From positions 310,001 to 374,000 of the forward strand of contig CAVRAZ010000007.1 in NCBI GenBank assembly GCA_963719135.1: DNA of 64,000 nucleotides. Reading direction: 5' to 3'. The DNA is from CAVRAZ01 sp963719135 (GTDB taxonomy: Bacteria; Pseudomonadota; Gammaproteobacteria; DSM-19610). This document shows, piece after piece, positions 57,147-64,000 of the stretch (position 1 is the first letter of the stretch; each line of letters starts with the position of its first letter). The notes beneath the pieces were generated by a model. That model was not told where the DNA came from and ran no database searches. It saw only the letters and a list, made by a program, of their open reading frames with translations. Made by a program: the position numbers and the translations under genes.

Positions 57147-57632
57147 TCAGTGGCTCCGCAACAGCCGCTGCTTGTCGCGCTGCCAGTCGCGTTCTTTCAG
57201 GGTGGCGCGCTTGTCGTGCGCCTTCTTGCCCTTGGCCAGGGCGATCTCCATCTTGGCCCGGCCGCGCTTCCAGAACATGGCCGTGGGGATCAGCGAATAG
57301 CCCTTGCGCTCCACCGCGCCGATCAGCTTGTCGATCTCGTCGCGGTGCAGCAGCAGTTTGCGGGTGCGCGTGGGGTCCGGGTGAATGTGCGTGGACGCGG
57401 TCTGCAGCGGGGTGATCAGGGCGCCCAGCAGCCAGGCTTCGCCGTCCTTGAGCAGCACATAGCTGTCGACCATCTGCACCCTGCCGGCGCGCAGCGCTTT
57501 CACTTCCCAGCCTTCGAGCGCCAGGCCCGCCTCGAACCGGTCTTCGAGCGTGAAGTCGTGGCGCGCCTTCTTGTTCAGCGCGATGGTGCTGCCGGACTGG
57601 CCTTTGCCTGCGGACTTGGGTTTATTGGACAT
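57147..57632 (-). CDS. smpB: SsrA-binding protein SmpB
   Basis: The start at 57632 (MSNKPKSAGKGQ) gives 161 residues, normal for SmpB. Conserved blocks are TIALNKKARHDF, LEGWEVKALRAGRVQMVDSY, YVLLKDGEAWLLGA and HRDEIDKLIGAVERKGYSLIP, ending in the basic tail KERDWQRDKQRLLRSH. It binds tmRNA and delivers it to stalled ribosomes. No ribosome site precedes the ATG, and a TATAAT lies only seven bases upstream, so the mRNA may be leaderless. It is transcribed in the same direction as tmRNA but separated by an inverted repeat. Confidence 0.95.
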   Translation of the reverse strand: MSNKPKSAGKGQSGSTIALNKKARHDFTLEDRFEAGLALEGWEVKALRAGRVQMVDSYVLLKDGEAWLLGALITPLQTASTHIHPDPTRTRKLLLHRDEIDKLIGAVERKGYSLIPTAMFWKRGRAKMEIALAKGKKAHDKRATLKERDWQRDKQRLLRSH

Positions 57633-57638
57633 CCGGGC

Positions 57639-57644
57639 ATTATA
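57639..57644 (-). promoter_or_regulatory. -10 box of smpB, adjacent to the start codon
   Basis: A perfect TATAAT on the minus strand is followed by GCCCGG and then the ATG, so transcription would start at or next to the start codon. Confidence 0.55.
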
Positions 57645-57837
57645 GCAAGCGGTCCCGGTGCGGGGCGTTTGACCGGCGATGCCCGCGGCGGCGCGCCGGG
57701 TGAGCCCGGGCGGTGGCGCGATCCGGGATTCCCTTCGATATTCCGAACGATCGCCCGCTCTTTTCTTGAGCGAGCCGGGAATCTCTGGTACTACTGCCCG
57801 CTCCGAAAAACGACGATCAGGAAGGGAGCGGAAGCTG

Positions 57838-59388
57838 ATGATGCAAGCCGTCAGGCGCAAGGCCGCGGCGTGTGCCGCGCTCGGACTGCTGGCTGCCGGG
57901 TTTTCCGGCCCGGCGTCGGCGAACGAGGCCGCTGCGCTGGCCGGTGTGTTGAACGAGTACTTCGGCGCGCTGAACGGGTATCTGGCCAAGGTGTTCTTTG
58001 TCGATGTCTGGCCCGGTCCCGGCGAGTTTCCCTTCATCGTCGCCTGGCTGGTGGCCGGCGCGGTCTTCCTGACGCTGCGCATGGGCTTCATCAATTTCCG
58101 TCTCCTGCGCCACGCCGTACGCGTGGTGCGGGGCAAATACAGCCGGCCCGACGACCAGGGCGAAGTCACGCCGTTTCAGGCGCTGACCACGGCACTGTCG
58201 GCCACGGTGGGCCTGGGCAACATCGCCGGCGTGGCGCTGGCCGTGGGTGTCGGCGGGCCGGGCGCGACTTTCTGGATGATTGTCGCCGGGCTGCTCGGCA
58301 TGACCGCCAAGTTCAGCGAGGCGACGCTGGCCCAGATGTACCGCGAGGTGCGGCCGGACGGTCACGTCATGGGCGGCGCGATGGAATACCTGTCACGCGG
58401 TTTCACCGAACTGGGCTGGTCCAGGCTGGGCAAAGTGCTTGCCGTCATTTTCTGCGTGCTGACCATCGGCGCCTCGCTGGGCGGCGGCAACGCCTTTCAG
58501 GTCAGCCAATCCCTCTCGGCGGTCAGAGAGGAAGTGACGCTGTTCGCCAAAGAGCCCTGGATCTACGGCCTGATCATGGCGTTCTTCGTCGGCATCGTGA
58601 TCATCGGCGGCATCCGCCGCATCGCCCACGTCGCCGAGGCCGTGGTGCCGACCATGGTGATCATCTACCTTCTGGCGTCGCTGTGGATCGTCATCGTCCA
58701 CGCATCCGAACTTCCCGCCGTGTTCCGCCTGATCGTCGAGAGCGCTTTCAGCGCCCAGGCCGGCGTCGGCGCCGTGATCGGCACGATGGTCCAGGGCTTC
58801 AAGCGCGCGGCGTTTTCCAGCGAAGCCGGCATCGGTTCGGCCGCCATCGCCCACTCCACCGCGCGCACGCCCTATCCGATACGCCAGGGCATCGTCGCGC
58901 TGATGGAGCCGTTCATCGACACGGTCGTGATCTGCACCATGACCGCGCTGGTGGTCATCGTCACCGGTGTCTACAACGCCGGCGGCGAGTACGCCGATCT
59001 CATCGCCAGGAACCAGGGCGCCGCGCTCACGTCGAAGGCATTCGGCACCATTATCTGGTGGTTTCCGATGATCCTGTCCGTCTCGGTCGTGCTGTTCGCC
59101 TACAGCACCATGATCTCCTGGTCGTACTACGGCGAGCGGTGCTGGACCTACCTGTTCGGCGAACGCTTCTCGATGATCTACCGGATCGGGTTCGTCGCCA
59201 TGGTCGCCGCCGGCTCCATCAGCAGCGCCACCAACATCCTCGACTTCAGCGACCTGATGCTGCTGTCGATGGCGTTCCCCAATCTGTTCGCCCTGTACGT
59301 GCTGAGCGGCCGCATCAAACGTGCGCTGGACGACTATCGGTCCCGCCTGAAAAGCGGCCAGCTCGACCGCGAGGTCGGGTTGCGTTAG
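57838..59388 (+). CDS. Sodium:alanine symporter (AGCS family)
   Basis: The ATG pair at 57838/57841 follows GGAAGGGAGCGGAAGC. The product of about 517 residues starts with a hydrophobic signal-like segment and then has the AGCS pattern: LRMGFINFRLLRHAVRVVRG, TALSATVGLGNIAGVALA, GGPGATFWMIVAGLLGM and TAKFSEATLAQMYRE. Further blocks are FSSEAGIGSAAIAHSTARTP and MISWSYYGERCWTYLFG. AGCS carriers import alanine or glycine with Na+ or H+. A signal-like N-terminus occurs in many members. It appears monocistronic. Confidence 0.93.
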   Translation: MMQAVRRKAAACAALGLLAAGFSGPASANEAAALAGVLNEYFGALNGYLAKVFFVDVWPGPGEFPFIVAWLVAGAVFLTLRMGFINFRLLRHAVRVVRGKYSRPDDQGEVTPFQALTTALSATVGLGNIAGVALAVGVGGPGATFWMIVAGLLGMTAKFSEATLAQMYREVRPDGHVMGGAMEYLSRGFTELGWSRLGKVLAVIFCVLTIGASLGGGNAFQVSQSLSAVREEVTLFAKEPWIYGLIMAFFVGIVIIGGIRRIAHVAEAVVPTMVIIYLLASLWIVIVHASELPAVFRLIVESAFSAQAGVGAVIGTMVQGFKRAAFSSEAGIGSAAIAHSTARTPYPIRQGIVALMEPFIDTVVICTMTALVVIVTGVYNAGGEYADLIARNQGAALTSKAFGTIIWWFPMILSVSVVLFAYSTMISWSYYGERCWTYLFGERFSMIYRIGFVAMVAAGSISSATNILDFSDLMLLSMAFPNLFALYVLSGRIKRALDDYRSRLKSGQLDREVGLR

Positions 59389-59444
59389 GCGCCTGTCTGG
59401 CTATTGAGATTTACATGAATCGGTGACAGCCCCACACCCAGGCG

Positions 59445-59517
59445 TTGTCATTCCGGCGCAGGCTGGAATCCATTGATTAGGCGGTTTCCGGATCCCGGCC
59501 TGCGCCGGGATGACGGC
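59445..59517. repeat. Palindromic repeat pair (short form)
   Basis: GTTGTCATTCCGGCGCAGGC and GGCCTGCGCCGGGATGAC form inverted arms around a short spacer, related to the CCGGCGAAGGCC family but without the terminal AAGGAACC sequences. Confidence 0.7.
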
Positions 59518-59812
59518 GAAAATTGTCGACCGTTTACGCAAGCCTCAACAATCCTGTCGCTGCGGCGGCGGGAAATCGGCTCGACTTCCCGCGCGTTTTC
59601 GTCAAACAGCGCTCGCCAGGTTCCGCGACCGATCGAAAAGCCGGCCTCGCGCCCGTCGCTGCGCGCGCTCCGAGCGCCCCGCCGCGCACAGATTGCCCGG
59701 ACAGGCGCGCCGGGCAGCGGTGCCGGCCTCGACGCCGGACAGGTTTTCCGGTAGGGTGCGGTTTCCGTGCCGACGCAGCGACCAACGCCGCAGTACCGAA
59801 AGTCCCGTTCCC

Positions 59813-60250
59813 GTGACCCTGATCAGTCGATCCGCCCTCGTACCCTACACACCGGAAGAGATGTTCGCACTGGTGAGCGATATCGAGGCCTATCCCGCGT
59901 TTCTGCCCTGGTGCCGCCGCACCGAAATCCACAGCCGGGGCGACGGTGAACTCCGCGCCACGATCGAGATGGCAAAGGCCGGCGTGCACAAGGCCTTCTC
60001 GACGCGCAACCGTTTCGAGCCCGGAAAGCTCATCGAAATGCACCTGCTGGACGGACCGTTCAAGCGGCTCGACGGCTTGTGGCGGTTTGACGCGCTGGGC
60101 GACGAGGGCTGCAAGGTGTCGCTGGACATGCAGTTCGAGTTCGCCAGCCGAACGCTCAACGCGGTGGTCGGACCGGTATTCAGCCAGATCGCGAATTCGC
60201 TGGTCGACGCGTTCCAGAAACGCGCGGTGGAAGTCTATGGAAAACGCTGA
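59813..60250 (+). CDS. ratA: RatA family START-domain protein
   Basis: A GTG at 59813 gives 145 residues, the usual RatA length; upstream in-frame codons look non-coding. Conserved blocks are SRSALVPYTPEEMFALVSDI, YPAFLPWCRRTEIHSRGDGE and LLDGPFKRLDGLWRFDAL, with FEFASRTLNAVVGPVF. The protein has the coenzyme Q-binding Coq10/START fold. In E. coli it is described as inhibiting 70S ribosome assembly, and a quinone-related role has been proposed for the family. It overlaps or abuts ratB, its usual partner, and lies close to smpB as in other gammaproteobacteria. Confidence 0.9.
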   Translation: MTLISRSALVPYTPEEMFALVSDIEAYPAFLPWCRRTEIHSRGDGELRATIEMAKAGVHKAFSTRNRFEPGKLIEMHLLDGPFKRLDGLWRFDALGDEGCKVSLDMQFEFASRTLNAVVGPVFSQIANSLVDAFQKRAVEVYGKR

Positions 60251-60254
60251 GGCC

Positions 60255-60575
60255 ATGTCCGTTGAAGTCGCCTACGCGCTGCCGGACAAGCAGGTGATCC
60301 TGACCGTGGAACTGGCGCCCGGCGCCACCCTGCGCGAGGCGATCGACGCGTCCGGCATACTGGAGCGGTTTCCCGATATCGACCTTGCCAACCAGAAAGT
60401 CGGCATCTTCGGCAAGCTGAAGAAGTTCGACCAGGCACTGCACCCTGGAGACCGTGTCGAGATCTACCGTCATCTGATCGCCGATCCCAAGGAAGTGCGC
60501 AAGAAACGCGCGGCCGAGGGCAAGCGGATGAAGAAGGGCGGGGGGGATCGGGAGTCGGATGAGGCCGGTGAGTAG
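60255..60575 (+). CDS. ratB: RnfH family protein (RatB)
   Basis: The start at 60255 (MSVEVAYALP) is preferred; an in-frame ATG 18 bases upstream overlaps the end of ratA. The 106-residue product has the ubiquitin-like beta-grasp pattern PDKQVILTVELAPGATLREA, VGIFGKLKKFDQALHPGDRV, EIYRHLIADPKEVRKKRAAE of the RnfH/RatB family, ending in a Lys/Gly-rich tail. Function remains unclear. It is translationally close to ratA, forming the standard two-gene unit. Confidence 0.88.
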   Translation: MSVEVAYALPDKQVILTVELAPGATLREAIDASGILERFPDIDLANQKVGIFGKLKKFDQALHPGDRVEIYRHLIADPKEVRKKRAAEGKRMKKGGGDRESDEAGE

Positions 60576-60658
60576 TGGTCTATGCGGATAATAAGGTTAC
60601 GTATCGATGATCCGTTTAGACAAGCAAAACCGGCGTATAAACTTATTGCGCGTGGCGG

Positions 60659-60765
60659 TTAAGGAACCATCTGATTTATTCGTCATGCCGGCGAAGGCCG
60701 GCATCCAGGTTCTTGCAACGACTGGATACCGGCCTACGCCGGTATGACGACCTGGGCATCGATCA
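60659..60765. repeat. MITE-like palindromic element
   Basis: TTAAGGAACCATCTGATT at the left precedes GTCATGCCGGCGAAGGCC-type arms around TTCTTGCAACGA, followed by the inverted second arm (GGATACCGGCCTACGCCGGT). Same family as 16759-16875 and 55003-55116. Confidence 0.75.
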
Positions 60766-60829
60766 GCGTTTGCGCCAGCCATCAATGCATTACCGAATTA
60801 TCCGCATGGACCACTAGTTGCTCAAATCA

Positions 60830-61155
60830 ATCGCGAAGGACACCAAGGACGCGAAGGAAAATTCCTCGATAAACCGCGAAGCACACCCAGGACACTCGGT
60901 TGGCGCTGAGCGCAGCGAAGCCCAACGACCAGCGGTCCGCCGTCGGGCTTCGTGCCTCAGTCCAGCTCACATTTTGCCCGGTCGTCAATGACAATTGACC
61001 ACAAGTATCAGAATGGACGCCAGGGAAAGTTCGATTATCTATATGCCCCTGATCGGCTTTGCGGGTGATTCAGGCATTTCCCTTGGCGTCCTTCGCGTCC
61101 TTTGCGGTTAAATGATTTTGGCCGTCTACCCTTCACGTCCTTCGCGGTGGCTGGA
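60830..61155. repeat. Inverted AAGGACGCGAAGG repeat pair
   Basis: CGAAGGACACCAAGGACGCG at about 60833 recurs inverted as CTTGGCGTCCTTCGCGTCC at about 61083, with a further CTTCACGTCCTTCGCGGTGG copy near 61130. Similar AT-poor intergenic repeats are common in proteobacterial genomes. Confidence 0.6.
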
Positions 61156-61160
61156 CGCAC

Positions 61161-62255
61161 CTACTTACGTGAATAACTGATCCGGTAGATCATGTCCGCC
61201 GTGTCGTCGGACACCAGCAGCGAGCCGTCCGGCGCGTTGATCACGTCGTCCGGTCTGCCCCAGGCCCGTTGCGTTCGTTCGTTAAGCCAGCCGGTGACGA
61301 AGGGCTCGATCGACGCCACGCGGTCGCCGTCGAGTATCACGCGCACCAGGCGATACCCGACCTTGCGGCTGCGGTTCCAGGAACCGTGCTCCGCCACGAC
61401 GATGCTATGCCGCCAGTCTTCCGGAAACTGTTTGCCGCGATAGAACGTCATGCCCAGCGGCGCGACATGGGCGCCGAATTGCGCGGCCGGCGGCGTGAAG
61501 GCTTGTTGGGGCGCGCGGCGCCCGAACTCCGGGTCGACGACCGAGACACCGTGACGATACGGAAACCCGAAGTGCAGTCCGGCCTTCGGCGCGTGATTCA
61601 ACTCGTCGGGCGGCGCGTCGTCGCCCAGCCAGTCGCGCCCGTTGTCGGTGAACCAGAGGTCGCCGGTCGCCGGATCGAAGTCGAACCCCACGCTGTTGCG
61701 CACGCCCTGCGCATACACCGTCCAGTCGCCGGTGGTCGGGTTCATCCGCAGTATCGTCTCATAGCGCGCATCCGGCGGCAGGCAGACATTGCAGGGCGCG
61801 CCGACCGGCACGTAGAGAAAACCGTCCGGTCCGAACGCGAGGTATTTCCAGCCGTGATGAGCATCGGACGGCAGCTTGTCCGTGATGACGACCGGCGAGG
61901 GCGGATTATCCAGGTGTGTTTCGATCGCGTCGTAGCGCAGAATGCGGTTCACCGCCGCCACATAAAGCGATCCGTCGCGGAACGCGATGCCACTGGGCAT
62001 GTCGAGATCGCGGGCAATGACGTACTTCCTGTCGGCAACGCCGTCGCCGTCGGTGTCCACCAGTGCATAGACGTTGCCGGCCGTGCGCGAGCCGACGAAC
62101 AGCGTCCGTTCGCCCAGCGCCATTTGCCGGGCGTTGCCAACGTCGCTCGCGAAGACGTCGATGCGGAATCCGGGCGGCAGCCGAAGACTTTGCAGGTCCG
62201 GCGTGGCACCGAACAAGCCGCCGAACAGTGAACCGGCAAGCAGGATGGCCAGCAT
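61161..62255 (-). CDS. PQQ-dependent sugar dehydrogenase-like secreted protein
   Basis: The 364-residue product has a signal peptide (ILLAGSLFGGLFGA) and a six-bladed beta-propeller pattern: LPPGFRIDVFASDVGNARQM, GTAGNVYALVD-like turns, HHGWKYLAFGPDGFLYVPVG, YAQGVRNSVGFDFDP, DLWFTDNGRDWLGDDAPPDE and HGSWNRSRKVGYRLV. These match the soluble aldose/sorbosone dehydrogenase family. The catalytic and PQQ-contact residues lie in the HHGWKY, RNSVGFD and DNGRD motifs. It would oxidise a sugar in the periplasm. The inverted repeat at 62272 abuts its 5' end. Confidence 0.85.
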   Translation of the reverse strand: MLAILLAGSLFGGLFGATPDLQSLRLPPGFRIDVFASDVGNARQMALGERTLFVGSRTAGNVYALVDTDGDGVADRKYVIARDLDMPSGIAFRDGSLYVAAVNRILRYDAIETHLDNPPSPVVITDKLPSDAHHGWKYLAFGPDGFLYVPVGAPCNVCLPPDARYETILRMNPTTGDWTVYAQGVRNSVGFDFDPATGDLWFTDNGRDWLGDDAPPDELNHAPKAGLHFGFPYRHGVSVVDPEFGRRAPQQAFTPPAAQFGAHVAPLGMTFYRGKQFPEDWRHSIVVAEHGSWNRSRKVGYRLVRVILDGDRVASIEPFVTGWLNERTQRAWGRPDDVINAPDGSLLVSDDTADMIYRISYSRK

Positions 62256-62271
62256 TGCGGTGCCTCCCCAA

Positions 62272-62362
62272 CAAAAAAAGGGGTCGGAGTCGAATTTTTC
62301 TTCAGAGACATATTTTTTCCAAAGCGTGAAGGAAAAAAATTCGACTCCGACCCCTTTTTTGT
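62272..62362. repeat. Inverted repeat AAAAAGGGGTCGGAGTCGA, copy 2
   Basis: AAAAAGGGGTCGGAGTCGAA and its inverse TTCGACTCCGACCCCTTTTT flank a 34-base spacer between bamE and the PQQ dehydrogenase. Same arms as 57004-57095 with a different spacer. Confidence 0.8.
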
Positions 62363-62390
62363 TACATGTCTCCGTTTTTTTTTTCGCTTC

Positions 62391-62855
62391 TTAGCCGTTC
62401 TTGCCGAAGCCCAGCCAGTACCAGAACCGTGTCAGGAGACCTTCGTCGCGATGGTCCTGCGGCGGCACCGTCACCGTCACCTGCCGGTCGGGCGGCGGCG
62501 AGTCCGGCTTCGGTTCGATATCCCCGGAAATGCGCGTCAGCAAGTCGTTCTCGAAATACAGCGTCACGTGGTGGCGTTCGTGATTACCGCTGGATACGCC
62601 GGGCTCGAAGTCGTAGATATAGTCCCAGCGCTGGGCATGGAACGGATCGGCGATCGCCGGCGTGCCCATGATGAACAGCACCTGCCGCCTGGCCATGCCC
62701 GGCTTGAGCTGATTGACCTCGGTCTGGGTGATGACATTGCCCTGCTGAACGTCGATGCGGTAGACCCACGGCAGGTGCACCGCGATGGGATCGTTGGAGC
62801 AACCCGCGACGGCGAATCCCGCAATGATCGTAATAGTGATGAGAAGCTTTCGCAT
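62391..62855 (-). CDS. bamE: Outer membrane assembly lipoprotein BamE (SmpA)
   Basis: The start at 62855 gives MRKLLITITIIAGFAVAGC, a lipoprotein signal with lipobox, so an upstream in-frame ATG is rejected. The 154-residue product has the BamE/OmlA core: VYRIDVQQGNVITQTEVNQL, KPGMARRQVLFIMGTPAIAD, PFHAQRWDYIYDFEPG and VTLYFENDLLTRISGDI. It is a small subunit of the BAM complex that inserts outer-membrane proteins. It is divergent from fur, a common gammaproteobacterial arrangement. Confidence 0.95.
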   Translation of the reverse strand: MRKLLITITIIAGFAVAGCSNDPIAVHLPWVYRIDVQQGNVITQTEVNQLKPGMARRQVLFIMGTPAIADPFHAQRWDYIYDFEPGVSSGNHERHHVTLYFENDLLTRISGDIEPKPDSPPPDRQVTVTVPPQDHRDEGLLTRFWYWLGFGKNG

Positions 62856-62997
62856 CTGACTTCGTGTAAAATGACCTATGGACACGGCGCCCGTTGCGGC
62901 GGGATGATAACCGAAGGTGGCCACCTTTTATACAGGGTTAGCGCCGTTCCCCGCGGCGCGTTCCCGCTGCCGCCCAGCACCCAGGGGACACGACACG

Positions 62998-63423
62998 ATG
63001 GAATCGAGCGATCTGCGCAAGGCCGGCCTCAAGGTCACGCTGCCGCGCATGCGGATTCTGGAAATTCTGGAGTCCGGCGGCATGCGCCACATGAGCGCGG
63101 AAGACGTCTACAAGCACTTGCTGGAAGGCGCGGAGGACATCGGCCTGGCGACCGTGTACCGGGTGCTGACCCAGTTCGAGGCGGCCGGCCTGGTGACCCG
63201 CCATCATTTCGAGGGCGGCCACTCGGTGTTTGAACTCAACCAGGGCGAGCACCACGACCATATCGTGTGCAGCCAGTGCGGCAAGATCGTCGAGTTCTTC
63301 GACGAGACTATCGAACAGTGCCAGCAGAAGGTCGCGCGGAAGGCCGGTTTCACCATCCGCGACCATTCCCTGACCATCTACGGCGACTGCCTCAAGGACG
63401 ACTGCCCGAATCGCAAAAGATAG
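62998..63423 (+). CDS. fur: Ferric uptake regulator Fur
   Basis: The start at 62998 (MESSDLRKAGLKVTLPRMRI) follows the divergent bamE start and gives 141 residues. The winged helix LESGGMRHMSAEDVYKHLLE and ATVYRVLTQFEAAGLV and the metal sites HHFEGGHSVFELNQGEHHDH, IVCSQCGKIVEF and DCLKDDCPNRKR are all present. It represses iron-acquisition genes when Fe(II) is bound. No clear Fur box was identified in the 142-bp intergenic space. Confidence 0.97.
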   Translation: MESSDLRKAGLKVTLPRMRILEILESGGMRHMSAEDVYKHLLEGAEDIGLATVYRVLTQFEAAGLVTRHHFEGGHSVFELNQGEHHDHIVCSQCGKIVEFFDETIEQCQQKVARKAGFTIRDHSLTIYGDCLKDDCPNRKR

Positions 63424-63522
63424 ACTCCGCAACGATCCCGCAGACGGGAACTTGCCGCCTCCCGCGCGTGTCATCGTTGCTCTATCCGAAAAACCAACTC
63501 CAGCCTCCATGAAGAGGCCCCC

Positions 63523-63732
63523 ATGCTTGAACTGGCGGCCACGCTGGTGGTCGGCGAACTCGCCGAAAGCAGCGTCAATCTGTACGCGCGTCCCTGGGTG
63601 AAGTCGACGGATTTCTGGGATGTGCGCTGCGACCTGATCGAAAAGATCAAACTCGCCTTCGATGCGCAGGACATCTCCATTCCGTTCCCGCAGATGGACG
63701 TGCACTGGGAGGGCGCCGGCAAGCCCGCCTGA
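63523..63732 (+). pseudogene. MscS mechanosensitive channel, C-terminal fragment
   Basis: The 69-codon frame reads LVVGELAESSVNLYARPWVK and TDFWDVRCDLIEKIKLAFDA, then ISIPFPQMDVHWEG, matching the C-terminal cytoplasmic domain of MscS channels. The transmembrane region is absent and the preceding space to fur is too short to hold it. A real short protein from this ATG is possible but unlikely. Confidence 0.8.
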
Positions 63733-63942
63733 CGGGCCGGCCGATAGTCGCTTCCGCCCGGGCGTCCCGGCCGCCGCAGCGCGCGAGTTGCCGGGTCGTC
63801 CGACGGCCCGGCAACGTCGAACCGCCGCGGGGCACCCCCCGGGAGGGCGCAGGCCCGATCACCCGCGTTGCGGCGCGCACCACGCCGCTGAACCGGGCTA
63901 TCATGAGCGCCGGTCGGTGTACGCGCGGTGCGGGGGAAGGCG

Positions 63943-64000
63943 ATGGAAAACCGTTGGAACGACGACGAGGCGGCCGGCTTTGCCGGTGACCTGGGCCAGC
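63943..64000 (+). CDS. Start of a probable bifunctional aldolase/short-chain dehydrogenase (partial)
   Basis: After GGGGGAAGGCG an ATG opens MENRWNDDEAAGFAGDLGQ up to the window edge. The MxNRWNDxEA opening resembles bifunctional class II aldolase/short-chain dehydrogenase proteins. Only 19 codons are visible. Confidence 0.5.
   Translation, partial: MENRWNDDEAAGFAGDLGQ

Larger units (their letters stand above)
60576..61160. other. Intergenic region with repeats and no gene
   Basis: Contains the MITE-like element at 60659-60765 and two inverted AAGGACGCGAAGG-type repeats (about 60830-60880 and 61080-61155). No open frame of substance was found. Confidence 0.6.

Overview
The window looks like chromosomal DNA of a GC-rich gammaproteobacterium. 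The evidence is the divergent bamE/fur pair, the adjacent ratA-ratB pair, smpB next to a standard one-piece tmRNA gene, hrpB, and a Ralstonia-type hoxFUYHW hydrogenase operon. No rRNA, tRNA or CRISPR array was seen. Conserved core genes mostly read cleanly. The accessory blocks (about 12-15, 20-22, 26-46 and 46-55 kb) are full of truncations, stops and single-base frameshifts, either real decay or uncorrected indels.

Layout: 1-177 is the tail of a PP2C-like phosphatase. 0.6-6.1 kb is a three-gene exported cytochrome cluster: a heme protein with calcium-binding repeats and a GlyGly-CTERM-like tail, a small outer-membrane beta-barrel, and a multiheme lipoprotein. A rhombosortase gene follows at 7.1 kb and could process the first protein. 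8.3-9.5 kb holds two spondin-domain genes, one broken. 9.8-12.3 kb is hrpB. 12.8-14.7 kb is a decayed mcrBC locus. 14.7-20.0 kb is hoxFUYHW, encoding a soluble NAD-linked [NiFe] hydrogenase and its protease; hoxF carries one frameshift. 22.5-26.3 kb has a small exported protein, a large glycosyltransferase/polysaccharide deacetylase fusion and a methyltransferase remnant.

26.4-46 kb is a mobile island. It holds a 618-bp duplicate of hoxF abutting an ISL3 element, an ardC fragment, and two copies of an IS91-type transposase end. Between these copies lie an operon of Fic, a small protein and a truncated DUF4297 (Cap4-like) gene, two plasmid/ICE-type genes, a DUF6527 gene and a truncated ThiF/E1 gene. 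A complete 3.4-kb IS21-family element with passenger genes sits inside the second IS91 copy with a 5-bp target duplication. A frameshifted dextranase-like beta-helix gene, two cytochrome c genes and an IS1111-type element nested in an IS1380 transposase follow. 46.7-54.8 kb carries two tandem beta-helix/Calx-beta surface proteins and a TIGR03032-TPR-glycosyltransferase fusion, all frameshifted.

55.4-57.6 kb is the trans-translation locus. The tmRNA gene (minus strand) is interrupted in its T-loop by a 280-nt group I intron, and a frameshifted LAGLIDADG endonuclease gene lies just beyond its terminator. smpB follows and appears leaderless. 57.8-64 kb is ordinary chromosome: an alanine/sodium symporter, ratA-ratB, a PQQ sugar dehydrogenase-like gene, bamE, fur, an mscS remnant and the start of an aldolase/dehydrogenase-like gene. 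Two dispersed palindromic repeat families punctuate the intergenic spaces.
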